Assembly (NCBI GenBank): GCA_002317475.1
Contig: DCIS01000058.1
Location: 1-23,020, forward strand
Source of the DNA: Prevotellaceae bacterium UBA1720
GTDB taxonomy: Bacteria; Bacteroidota; Bacteroidia; Bacteroidales; Bacteroidaceae
DNA length: 23,020 nucleotides
Direction of reading: 5' to 3'
In this document: piece by piece, positions 15,031-22,742 of the stretch
How positions within the stretch are numbered: position 1 is the first letter of the stretch
Layout: each line of letters starts with the position of its first letter
Notes under the pieces: generated by a model
Database searches by the model: none
Seen by the model: the letters and a program-made list of their open reading frames with translations, nothing else
What the model was told of the DNA's origin: nothing
Program-made: the position numbers and the translations under genes

Positions 15031-15092
15031 CCTAGGATACCTGGGAAGACATAGAATTACCCTGGATAGACCTAGGTACCTAGGAAAACACA
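15031..15092. repeat. Degenerate CCTAGG-type short repeats after sppA
   Basis: CCTAGG or CCTGGG/CCTGGA-like units occur at 15031, 15040, 15061, 15071 and 15079, roughly every 8-10 bp or multiples, with CCTAGGTACCTAGG as a local palindrome (15071-15084). The opening CCTAGG and the later AGAATTAC resemble the start of the block after lpxB (12651 onward). No ORF is present. Confidence 0.55.
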
Positions 15093-15115
15093 GGAAAACC
15101 TCAAAATCCACAATA

Positions 15116-16216
15116 ATGGAAGGCGACCTCATTCACATCAACCATTCACTGCTACCACTGAGTTGGCTCTACCGAGCTGGCATAGGGTTCAGAAACTGGA
15201 TGTTCAATACGGGCATCCTGAAGAGTGAGTCGTTTCCCATCCCCATTATCAACGTAGGAAACATCTCAGTTGGCGGAACAGGAAAGACACCTCATGTAGA
15301 GTATCTTATCCGCCTGCTTTCCAAGCAATACCAAGTAGCCGTGCTTAGTCGCGGCTACAAGCGTAAGACAAGAGGATTTCTGCTGGCCAGCGAATCCACC
15401 ACCATGGAGGAGATTGGCGACGAACCGTGGCAAATCAAACAGAAATTCCCCCAAGTGCATGTGGTAGTTGACGCCAACAGACGAGAGGGAATCAGACGTA
15501 TCATGACGGACAAAGCCACACAAAGCACACAGGTGATACTACTCGACGACGCTTACCAGCACCGTTATGTCAAACCCGGCTGCAACTTGTTGCTGGTAGA
15601 CTATCACCGCCTCATCACCCTCGACGAGATGTTGCCAGCAGGACGCCTACGCGAGCCCGCCTCTGCACGTCACAGGGCAAGCATGGTGCTAGTAACCAAG
15701 TGTCCGCCCCAACTCAACCCAATGGAATTTCGCGTGGTAAGCGAAGCACTAAAACTACGTCCCTACCAGCAATTATTCTTCAGTTACTTTGAATATGCCA
15801 ATCTCCAAGGGATATTCAACGGCAGGGAAAGACCTTTGCGCTCATTGGAAACGGAAGAACACGTGTTGCTACTCACTGGTATTGCCTCTCCGGAACAGAT
15901 GATGATGGACCTCCGACCCTTTACCCGCCACATCACCCCCCTTTCCTTCCCCGACCATCATTATTTCAGTGAAGAGGACTGTAGACGGATTGACGAGGCA
16001 TTCACCAGAATCAGCACACCGCGCCTCATCATCACCACTGAGAAGGATGCGACCCGCTTACGCATCACCAAGGGACTCTCAGAAAAAGTGAAACAAGCGT
16101 TATACATGCTACCCATCGAGGTGAGCATCATGAGAAATGAAACCAACAAGTTTAACGAAAAGATATTAGGCTATGTACGCAAAAATCCAAGAGACAGCCG
16201 AGTGGCTGAAGAATAG
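15116..16216 (+). CDS. lpxK: Tetraacyldisaccharide 4'-kinase
   Basis: LpxK phosphorylates the 4' position of the lipid A disaccharide at the inner membrane, the step after LpxB. The 366 aa are usual for Bacteroidota. The N-terminal hydrophobic, amphipathic helix (LLPLSWLYRAGIGFRNWMF) would dip into the membrane. The P-loop GGTGKT (53-58) follows VGNISV, and LSRGYKRKTRGF and LLDDAYQHR (142-150, Asp144/Asp145) are the expected metal and catalytic region. The C-terminal half has LLTGIASPEQM and FPDHHYFSEED with the conserved His. The ATG at 15116 gives the normal N-terminus. Its 3' end overlaps punA by 44 bp in another frame. Confidence 0.95.
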   Translation: MEGDLIHINHSLLPLSWLYRAGIGFRNWMFNTGILKSESFPIPIINVGNISVGGTGKTPHVEYLIRLLSKQYQVAVLSRGYKRKTRGFLLASESTTMEEIGDEPWQIKQKFPQVHVVVDANRREGIRRIMTDKATQSTQVILLDDAYQHRYVKPGCNLLLVDYHRLITLDEMLPAGRLREPASARHRASMVLVTKCPPQLNPMEFRVVSEALKLRPYQQLFFSYFEYANLQGIFNGRERPLRSLETEEHVLLLTGIASPEQMMMDLRPFTRHITPLSFPDHHYFSEEDCRRIDEAFTRISTPRLIITTEKDATRLRITKGLSEKVKQALYMLPIEVSIMRNETNKFNEKILGYVRKNPRDSRVAEE

Positions 16217-16982
16217 ACTCAGCACAAAACCTGAGACTGCCATCGTCCTGGGAACAGGACTGGGCAAACTGGCCGACGAGATAGAAGTTAATGACCGAAT
16301 ACCCTACAGCGAGATACCCAACTTCCCCATCAGTACGGTGGAGGGTCACAGCGGATGTCTCTTAGTGGGCAAACTCGGTGGCAAGGACATCCTGGCCATG
16401 CAGGGACGTTTTCATTTCTATGAGGGTTACAGCATGAAGGAGGTAACCTTCCCCATTCGTGTAATGTACCAATTGGGTATCAAGACTTTATTCGTGAGCA
16501 ACGCAGCAGGCGGAACCAACCCCGACTTTGAGATTGGTGACCTGATGATCATCACCGACCACATCAACTTCTTCCCTGAACATCCCCTACGTGGCAAGAA
16601 CATCGAGCCAGGTCCCCGTTTCCCAGACATGAGTGAGGCATACAACAAAGAACTCATTCACCTGGCAGATCAGATTGCCGAGGAGAAAGGCATCAAGGTA
16701 CAGCATGGTGTATATTTAGGTACACAGGGCCCAACTTTTGAGACTCCCGCAGAATATCGCATGTTTGGCCGTTTGGGTGCCGACTCAGTAGGTATGAGTA
16801 CTGTGCCCGAGGTTATCGTGGCCAACCACTGTGGTATGCGCGTTTTTGGTGTGAGTATCATTACTGACCTCGGCGTGGAGGGTAAGATTGTGGAGGTAAG
16901 TCACGAGGAAGTACAGAAGGCTGCCAATGCCGTGCAACCTCTCATGGCTGACATTATGCGTGAAATGATTAGAAGGAGTTAA
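16173..16982 (+). CDS. punA: Purine nucleoside phosphorylase (trimeric class I)
   Basis: A 269-aa cytoplasmic enzyme cleaving (deoxy)inosine and guanosine with phosphate to the base and (deoxy)ribose 1-phosphate in purine salvage. It opens MYAKIQETAEWLKNRL, aligning with family N-termini, so the ATG inside lpxK is the likely start. Conserved parts: VLGTGLGKLAD (phosphate loop, ~25-35), the His-containing VEGHSGCLLVGKL, AMQGRFHFYEGYSM, FVSNAAGGTNPDFEIGDLMII, TQGPTFETPAEYRM and the Ser-Met pair in GADSVGMSTVPEV, and an Asp in SIITDLG. All expected active-site motifs are present. The 44-bp overlap with lpxK and the 2-bp gap to thiL indicate translational coupling. Confidence 0.95.
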   Translation: MYAKIQETAEWLKNRLSTKPETAIVLGTGLGKLADEIEVNDRIPYSEIPNFPISTVEGHSGCLLVGKLGGKDILAMQGRFHFYEGYSMKEVTFPIRVMYQLGIKTLFVSNAAGGTNPDFEIGDLMIITDHINFFPEHPLRGKNIEPGPRFPDMSEAYNKELIHLADQIAEEKGIKVQHGVYLGTQGPTFETPAEYRMFGRLGADSVGMSTVPEVIVANHCGMRVFGVSIITDLGVEGKIVEVSHEEVQKAANAVQPLMADIMREMIRRS

Positions 16983-16984
16983 TA

Positions 16985-18073
16985 GTGGAAATAGCAGAAC
17001 TGGGTGAGTTTGGCTTGATCAAGCACCTCACCAAAGAGATAAAACTGGAGAACAAAAGTAGCCTGAAGGGGGTAGGAGACGACTGTGCCATCATCCAATA
17101 CCAGGAGGACATGCAGACTCTCGTCACCACCGACATGCTGATGGAGGGTGTACACTTCGACCTCCAATATGTACCCATGAAACATCTGGGATACAAGTCT
17201 GCCATCGTTAATTTCAGCGATATCTACGCCATGAACGGAACACCACGCCAGATTGTGGTGAGCATTGCCTTGGGCAAGCGTTTCACGGTCGAGGACATGC
17301 AGGATTTCTATGATGGTCTGCAACTGGCATGCCAGGAGCACCACGTAGACATCGTTGGTGGAGACACCACCAGCAGTATGACAGGTCTGGCTATCAGCAT
17401 CACTTGTCTTGGCGAGGCACGTAAAGAGGATATCGTATTGCGGAGCGGTGCACAGGAGAACGACTTGGTATGTGTGTCAGGAAATTTGGGAGCCGCCTAT
17501 ATGGGATTACAGTTATTAGAACGTGAGAAGACTGTCTTCAACCAACAATACCGCGAGGCTCAACAGCGTGGAGACAAGCGTGGATTAGAGGAACTTCAGG
17601 CTGCCCAACCAGACTTCAGCGGACGCGAGTATCTACTGGAGCGCCAACTGAAACCCGAGGCACGCCGAGACATTATCGAACGACTACGTGAAGCAGGTAT
17701 TCGTCCCACGGCTATGATGGATATCAGTGACGGTCTTTCCAGCGAACTGATGCATATCTGTGAGCAGAGCAACGTAGGTTGTCGCATCTTCGAAGAGCGT
17801 ATTCCTTTGGACTATCAAACTGCTGTAGCAGCCGAGGAATTCAATATGAATGTCACCACTTGCGCCATGAATGGAGGAGAGGACTACGAACTGCTCTTCA
17901 CCGTCCCCTTGACCATGCACGATGCAGTTAGTCAAATTGAGGATGTCAAGGTCATCGGCCATATTACCAAACCATCCCTAGGCAAACTTCTCGTATGCCG
18001 TGACGGTAGCGAGTTTGAACTAAAGGCACAAGGCTGGAACCCATTAGCCCCCCCAACCTCCGAGGGGGAGTAA
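16985..18073 (+). CDS. thiL: Thiamine-monophosphate kinase
   Basis: ThiL phosphorylates thiamine monophosphate to thiamine diphosphate using ATP. The product is 362 aa. Family motifs: LGEFGLIKHL at the start, GVGDDCAII with metal-binding Asp pair, TTDMLMEGVHF, VNFSDIYAMNGTP, IVGGDTTSS, MDISDGLSSEL and MNGGEDYELLFTV. The start is GTG at 16985, 2 bp after the punA stop; it begins directly at the conserved N-terminus and no in-frame ATG lies nearby upstream. The final ten residues (PLAPPTSEGE) are encoded by a C/G-rich REP-like sequence (18047-18070), so the native end has apparently been extended by a repeat. Last gene of the sppA cluster, convergent with the outer-membrane protein gene. Confidence 0.95.
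   Translation: MEIAELGEFGLIKHLTKEIKLENKSSLKGVGDDCAIIQYQEDMQTLVTTDMLMEGVHFDLQYVPMKHLGYKSAIVNFSDIYAMNGTPRQIVVSIALGKRFTVEDMQDFYDGLQLACQEHHVDIVGGDTTSSMTGLAISITCLGEARKEDIVLRSGAQENDLVCVSGNLGAAYMGLQLLEREKTVFNQQYREAQQRGDKRGLEELQAAQPDFSGREYLLERQLKPEARRDIIERLREAGIRPTAMMDISDGLSSELMHICEQSNVGCRIFEERIPLDYQTAVAAEEFNMNVTTCAMNGGEDYELLFTVPLTMHDAVSQIEDVKVIGHITKPSLGKLLVCRDGSEFELKAQGWNPLAPPTSEGE
18047..18070. repeat. REP-like C/G-rich palindromic unit in thiL 3' end
   Basis: A run of seven C, then AACCTCCGA, then five G gives a hairpin of five C-G pairs. It encodes the last codons of thiL. An inverted, diverged copy is at 18181-18204. Confidence 0.6.
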
Positions 18074-18113
18074 GAAGGCTGTCAACATCCCTTATCAAAC
18101 CGTATATTATAAC

Positions 18114-18155
18114 AAGGAGCGACCTGGATTTCCAAGTCGCTCCTTTATTATTTAT
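18114..18155 (+). terminator. Intrinsic terminator between convergent thiL and outer-membrane protein gene
   Basis: AAGGAGCGAC (18114-18123) and GTCGCTCCTT (18136-18145) form a 10-bp perfect stem with a 12-nt loop, followed by TATTATTTAT on the plus strand. It should end the thiL transcript; on the minus strand the tail is less T-rich, so termination there may be weaker. Confidence 0.75.
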
Positions 18156-18180
18156 GCGATATTTTATGACTATCTTATTT

Positions 18181-18204
18181 CCCCTCGAAGGTTAGGTGGG
18201 TTAG
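18181..18204. repeat. Inverted partner REP-like unit at the 3' end of the outer-membrane protein gene
   Basis: Read on the minus strand this is CTAACCCACCTAACCTTCGAGGGG; the shared core AACCT(C/T)CGAGGGG aligns with the unit at 18047-18070 in opposite orientation. It includes the stop codon of the outer-membrane protein gene (18201-18203). Confidence 0.5.
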
Positions 18205-21200
18205 AAACGGCCACCACCACCGCCGAAGCCGCCCATACCGCCGCCTCCACCGAAGCCGCCCATGCCGCCGCCTCCACCGAAGCCACCCATGCCACCGCTC
18301 ATACCACGGCCACCACCGAAGCCGAAGCCACGCATCATGTTGCGAGCCTCTTTGTCGCCAAGGAGGTTGATACGGTAGATGAAGTGTACCATGAAGTAGC
18401 TGTTGATGGTATTGGTGTAGGTATCGCTACGCTGCATTTCGGTAATCATACGGCTTACGTTGCTACGCTGGTGCAGAATATCGTTCCACTCTACGCTGAT
18501 GGTAGCTGCACGACCTTGCAAGAAACTCTTCTGCAGAGTAAGGTTCCAGATAGACTCGTTGGTGTTCATGCTCTTGTCGCTGTAACCACGACGGCTCTGC
18601 TGGGTAAATACAGTGTTGAAGGTGATGTTCCAAGGCATCTGAATAGTGGCATTACCACCGTAGCTGAACATCCAAGTATCAAGGTTGCTGCCTGAAGTAC
18701 TCTGGTTGCTACGAGTACGGCTATAGTTTGCATTACCATTTGCACCGAAGTCGAATGACCAAAGAGCATCATAAGTAGTATAACGATAGTTCAGACGAAG
18801 ACCTTGATTCAAACCCAGTGTCTTACTTGCAGTCTCTGAAATGACACCATTACTACGCATCTTTGCGAAGCTCTTGTTCATATCTACATGACCATCACTA
18901 TAGATGAGCGCATATTTTTCCTTCTCTGCATCAGAGAGACCATTCACATTTGGCATCACACCGAGGAAACCCTTACGATAGTTATAAGAGGTGTTGATGT
19001 TGTATGACACGTTCCAGTACTTCTGGTAACCCAAGGCAGTATTGAAATTCAGACCTACATTACCATTCCAGTTACCATTGATATTCTCAGGACGGCTATA
19101 GCGACCACCGGTTTCCGTATTATAGATAGTAGCCGTTGCAATGCTGTTCTGTGTATTGCTATAGGTGGCACGAATATTCCAACTGGTCTGACTCTCCATA
19201 TAGTAGCCATTGTAGTTCAAGTTGATATTGTTTGCCCATGAGCTACGCAAACCAGCATTACCTGTGCTTACACTCAACTGGTTGCTATCATCGGTTACCT
19301 CCATCAACTGTGTCATGCTGGGTGAAGACATACGTGCATTGTAACTGAACTGGAGCGAGCTGACAGTACTGATCTTCCAACGAGCATCAATACGGGGTGA
19401 CCAGTTGTAAGTGGTACGGGCAGTATCCATCTTCACAGTACCTTTCTCATAATCCATGTGAGTATTCTGGGGCTGGAAGGTTACACCAGCACTCATGCGC
19501 AACTCCATCTCATTATAGAAGATATTGGTATAACGGAGCAAGAGGTTGGCATTGTGGTTGTTCTCTTTGTAGGTTGCATACTGACTGTTGAAAGCATCCT
19601 CCGTCAATGAGCGCCAATCCTGAGTATAGCCATATTGCTGCAAGATGTTATCCAACTCTGCATGAGAAACATTACCTTCATCGTAAATCTTGCGCAGAAG
19701 ATCCTCTGTCATCAAAGTGTTACCATCATCCAAAGTACGATTTATCAGGTTCTCCAGACTATACATCTTGCGGTCGTTGTCCGTAAAACGACGCTGGTAC
19801 TGATAACTCATCTGCAAGTTCAAGTAATCGTTCAAGGGTTCGGTATAGCTCAGACGACCACTTGCATTCCAACTCTTTGAGGGACTGAGCGTATAGCGAT
19901 CCTGCAGGGTTCTACGATTCGTCTGATAATAATTGATGTTATTCCAGCTATAGCTATCGTTGTCCGAGTTGCTAAAATTGCCACCCAAATCCAGCGAAAG
20001 GTTACGTCCTGGTTTTACCAAGCGGCGATTGATCTGCAAACTTGCATTACCGCTATTAGTAGTACCGAGGCTATAAGATTCGGTCTCGTTGCTATTGACG
20101 CGGATATCATTGTCAGCAGTAGCAGGATCGTCATCATCGTCAACGGTAAATACATTGGCATCACTATAGTCCTTCAAAGGATCAGCTGAATACAAATAGG
20201 GATCACGGTTGAAGGTAGCTGACACTCGCTGACTCTCGCTATTACTCTCTGAGTGAGAGTAGCTGGGACGGAAAGTCAAGGTTGTGAAACTATCGGTCAT
20301 CCACTGCAAACGAGCATCAATATTGAAGTTCTTGTTGGTACTCTTTGACCAGTTGCTATTGTTTGAGAAACTGTTAGTCTTGAACATCTCGCTGTTTCCC
20401 AAAGAACTGTTCTCTGCACCACGAGCATTGAAACGCACATTACCACCAGCTTCGAAATAACCAGGTGTGTACTGCTCATGATCATTTGACCAAGTGATGT
20501 TACCACCGACCATGGTCGTTGTAGTTACACCCGAACCACCGCTGAAACCGCCCCAGCGACCAGAACCACCGTTGATGTTGTTACGACTGGCAATGACGGT
20601 CAACTGCAGGTTATCGGTGAAACGCATCACGTTGAAGTTACCGGTATAGAGCAGCTTGGGGAACTTAATCTCGTTGGTTGCACCTGGAATCTGATCCTTG
20701 CGAGCCTTACCGCCACCAAGGTCAATGTTGATCATCCAACCCTCGCCCATGTTACGCTTGGGAGTAAGGTCAAGGACGGTCTCGTCGTTACCATCGTCAA
20801 TACCGGTGATACGGCTATAGTCACTCTTCTTGTCGTATGCCTTGATCTTATCGACCATCTTTGCAGGCAGGTTCTTCAGGGCTATTTCCTTGTCCTCGCC
20901 GAAGAACTCCTTACCCTTCATCAAGATCTTGCTTACGGTCTTACCATTGACGGTGATATTACCGCTCTCATCCAGTTCTGCACCAGGAATCTTGCGCACC
21001 AGTTCCTCCAAGGTACTTCCCTCGGGCAACTTATACGCATCAGCATTGTACTGGAAGGTATCACCCTTTACCTCAACCTGTGCCAATTGAGCCGTAACAA
21101 CAGCATCCTTCATCATCTTGGCGTCATCCTCCAATACGAGGGTTCCAAGCTCCATCTTCTTCTCATCCTTGGTCAAGGTCAAGTTCTTGTAGATGGTACG

Positions 21201-21452
21201 GAAGCCCACATAGGAAACCTTCAGAATGTAACTGCCGGTCTTAACACTGGGCAAAGCAAACTTACCATTCAAATCCGTAACCGTACTGGTAACAGTAGCA
21301 CTGTCCTTGGGATTGAGCAGCATAATAGTGCTGCTGGGCATTGCCTCTCTCATCTCTGCATCGATGACGCGACCACTTACCGCCACCTTCTGAGCCATCG
21401 CGTTCATACCGCAGAGGCAAAGCAAGAATAAGCAAAAAAGTCTTGTTTTCAT
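18201..21452 (-). CDS. TonB-dependent-receptor-like outer-membrane beta-barrel protein with Gly-rich tail
   Basis: A 1083-aa predicted outer-membrane protein. Signal peptide 1-21 (MKTRLFCLFLLCLCGMNAMAQ). Residues ~23-110 are a CarboxypepD_reg-like Ig fold (VSGRVIDAEMREAMPSSTIML...TDLNGKFALPSV..GSYILKVSYVGF). A plug-like region follows at ~115-235 (VVTAQLAQVEVKGDTFQYNADAY, LEELVRKIPGAELDESGNITVNGK). The rest is a long alternating, Asn/Ser/Tyr-rich barrel. This is the 'outer membrane beta-barrel family' pattern common in Bacteroidota. No SusD-like gene is adjacent, so a glycan SusC role is not supported; the substrate is unknown. The C-terminal 45 residues are a Gly/Met/Phe repeat (GGMGGFGGG units) encoded by 27-bp tandem repeats, beyond a normal barrel end. 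It is divergent from aroB. Confidence 0.88.
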   Translation of the reverse strand: MKTRLFCLFLLCLCGMNAMAQKVAVSGRVIDAEMREAMPSSTIMLLNPKDSATVTSTVTDLNGKFALPSVKTGSYILKVSYVGFRTIYKNLTLTKDEKKMELGTLVLEDDAKMMKDAVVTAQLAQVEVKGDTFQYNADAYKLPEGSTLEELVRKIPGAELDESGNITVNGKTVSKILMKGKEFFGEDKEIALKNLPAKMVDKIKAYDKKSDYSRITGIDDGNDETVLDLTPKRNMGEGWMINIDLGGGKARKDQIPGATNEIKFPKLLYTGNFNVMRFTDNLQLTVIASRNNINGGSGRWGGFSGGSGVTTTTMVGGNITWSNDHEQYTPGYFEAGGNVRFNARGAENSSLGNSEMFKTNSFSNNSNWSKSTNKNFNIDARLQWMTDSFTTLTFRPSYSHSESNSESQRVSATFNRDPYLYSADPLKDYSDANVFTVDDDDDPATADNDIRVNSNETESYSLGTTNSGNASLQINRRLVKPGRNLSLDLGGNFSNSDNDSYSWNNINYYQTNRRTLQDRYTLSPSKSWNASGRLSYTEPLNDYLNLQMSYQYQRRFTDNDRKMYSLENLINRTLDDGNTLMTEDLLRKIYDEGNVSHAELDNILQQYGYTQDWRSLTEDAFNSQYATYKENNHNANLLLRYTNIFYNEMELRMSAGVTFQPQNTHMDYEKGTVKMDTARTTYNWSPRIDARWKISTVSSLQFSYNARMSSPSMTQLMEVTDDSNQLSVSTGNAGLRSSWANNINLNYNGYYMESQTSWNIRATYSNTQNSIATATIYNTETGGRYSRPENINGNWNGNVGLNFNTALGYQKYWNVSYNINTSYNYRKGFLGVMPNVNGLSDAEKEKYALIYSDGHVDMNKSFAKMRSNGVISETASKTLGLNQGLRLNYRYTTYDALWSFDFGANGNANYSRTRSNQSTSGSNLDTWMFSYGGNATIQMPWNITFNTVFTQQSRRGYSDKSMNTNESIWNLTLQKSFLQGRAATISVEWNDILHQRSNVSRMITEMQRSDTYTNTINSYFMVHFIYRINLLGDKEARNMMRGFGFGGGRGMSGGMGGFGGGGGMGGFGGGGGMGGFGGGGGRF
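18223..18303 (-). repeat. Three 27-bp tandem repeats encoding the Gly-rich tail
   Basis: Units at 18223-18249, 18250-18276 and 18277-18303, each beginning CCGAAGCC(G/A)CCCAT on the plus strand. The first two differ at one position; the third is more diverged. In frame they encode 9-residue GGMGGFGGG-type units, so unit number can change without a frameshift. Confidence 0.85.
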
Positions 21453-21528
21453 ATATTTTTATTTTATTTTATCGAATTTTTACTCTATTATGACGCACCT
21501 AAAGACGTTTGGTTTAACGATTGGACAA

Positions 21529-21536
21529 CAAAGTTA
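21529..21536 (-). promoter_or_regulatory. Putative -7 element of the outer-membrane protein gene
   Basis: Minus-strand TAACTTTG is an exact TAnnTTTG match, 76 bp upstream of the start codon. No clear -33 TTTG is seen at the usual spacing. Confidence 0.45.
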
Positions 21537-21556
21537 CGACAAAAATACAACTATCC

Positions 21557-21587
21557 TTGGTATATTGCCCTAAACATTGTATCTTTG
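21557..21587 (+). promoter_or_regulatory. Putative aroB promoter
   Basis: TATCTTTG at 21580-21587 matches TAnnTTTG, and TTGG (21557-21560) lies 19 bp upstream. The -7 box is 20 bp from the aroB ATG, so the leader would be only about 14 nt. Confidence 0.5.
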
Positions 21588-21607
21588 TGCAACAATAGGT
21601 TGAGAAG

Positions 21608-22672
21608 ATGAAGCAAGAAGTAATATTAAGCAACAATCTAGAAGAAATACTCGAGGCAGCCATCGCTCGTTGCCCCCACGACAGATTATTTCTGTTGGTC
21701 GACGTCACAACCCAGCGTTTGTGCCTGCCTGTGGTTCAAGATTTCAAATGCCTCGCGAGTGCACACGTTATAGTAATAGGTGATACGGATGAGAACAAGA
21801 CGCTCGAGAGTCTCTCGTACGTCTGGCAAGAACTGCAGCGTGGTGGAACGCGTCATTCCTTGATGATCAATCTGGGTGGTGGCATGGTCACTGATTTGGG
21901 TGGTTTTGCAGCAAGCACATTCAAGCGTGGCATTCAGTACATCAACATCCCCACCACCCTGCTGTCCATGGTCGATGCCTCCGTTGGTGGCAAGACAGGC
22001 ATTAACTTTGGCGGCCTGAAGAATGAGATTGGCGTGTTCAACTGCTCCCAGAGCGTTATCTTGGATACCATTTTCCTTCGCACCCTTGACTATGCCAACC
22101 TCGCCAGCGGTTATGCAGAGATGCTGAAGCACGGTCTGATCAGCAATGAACAGAACTGGGCTGAGCTGCTTCGCTTTGATCTGGGCAACAATCATGATAT
22201 CAGCCAGGTAGACTTCAAACTCCTTGGTGAGATGGTGGCTACCAGCGTAGCTATCAAGGAACGAATCGTAGACGAGGACCCCACCGAGAAGGGTATCCGT
22301 AAGGCCCTGAACCTCGGACATACTGTAGGACATGCCTTTGAGAGCCTTGCCATGCAGGAAAAGCGCACTGTTCTCCATGGCTATGCCGTAGCATGGGGTA
22401 TGGTCTGCGAGCTCTATCTCAGCGCTATCAAGACAGGATTCCCAACAGACAAATTACGCCAGACGGTACAGTTCATCAAGCAAACCTACGGAGAGTTCCA
22501 GTTTACCTGCAAGGAGTATCCTCTGTTGCTTGAACTCATGACCCATGACAAGAAGAATACCGCCGGCATCATCAACTTCACCCTCCTTGGTGGCATTGGC
22601 GACATCCGTATCAACCAGACCGCGACCAAACAGGAGATTGAAGAGGCACTGGACTTCTTAAGGGAAGGATAA
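21608..22672 (+). CDS. aroB: 3-dehydroquinate synthase
   Basis: AroB turns DAHP into 3-dehydroquinate, second step of the shikimate pathway, using NAD+ and a divalent metal in the cytoplasm. The 354 aa are normal for the family. The N-terminal nucleotide-binding half has INLGGGMVTDLGGFAASTFKRGI (Gly-rich NAD-binding motif). It is followed by IPTTLLSMVDASVGGKTGIN with the active-site Lys, then KNEIGVF, SGYAEMLKHGLI, KERIVDEDPTEKGIRKALNLGHTVGHAFE (metal-ligand Glu and His) and LHGYAVAWGM with the second His. All key motifs are intact. The gene stands alone after a divergent promoter region; the GH43 gene starts 70 bp downstream and could be read through. Confidence 0.97.
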   Translation: MKQEVILSNNLEEILEAAIARCPHDRLFLLVDVTTQRLCLPVVQDFKCLASAHVIVIGDTDENKTLESLSYVWQELQRGGTRHSLMINLGGGMVTDLGGFAASTFKRGIQYINIPTTLLSMVDASVGGKTGINFGGLKNEIGVFNCSQSVILDTIFLRTLDYANLASGYAEMLKHGLISNEQNWAELLRFDLGNNHDISQVDFKLLGEMVATSVAIKERIVDEDPTEKGIRKALNLGHTVGHAFESLAMQEKRTVLHGYAVAWGMVCELYLSAIKTGFPTDKLRQTVQFIKQTYGEFQFTCKEYPLLLELMTHDKKNTAGIINFTLLGGIGDIRINQTATKQEIEEALDFLREG

Positions 22673-22742
22673 GGCCTCCCACAAGAAATGTTTATAGTGC
22701 CTATTAGAACTATCAAAAAAAACATAAATACCCTATTAACCC

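Noticed and set aside
18201..21452. SusC-type glycan receptor in a polysaccharide utilisation locus with the GH43 gene
   Set aside because: No SusD-like gene is adjacent, the GH43 gene is on the other strand beyond aroB, and the barrel fits the general outer-membrane beta-barrel family better.
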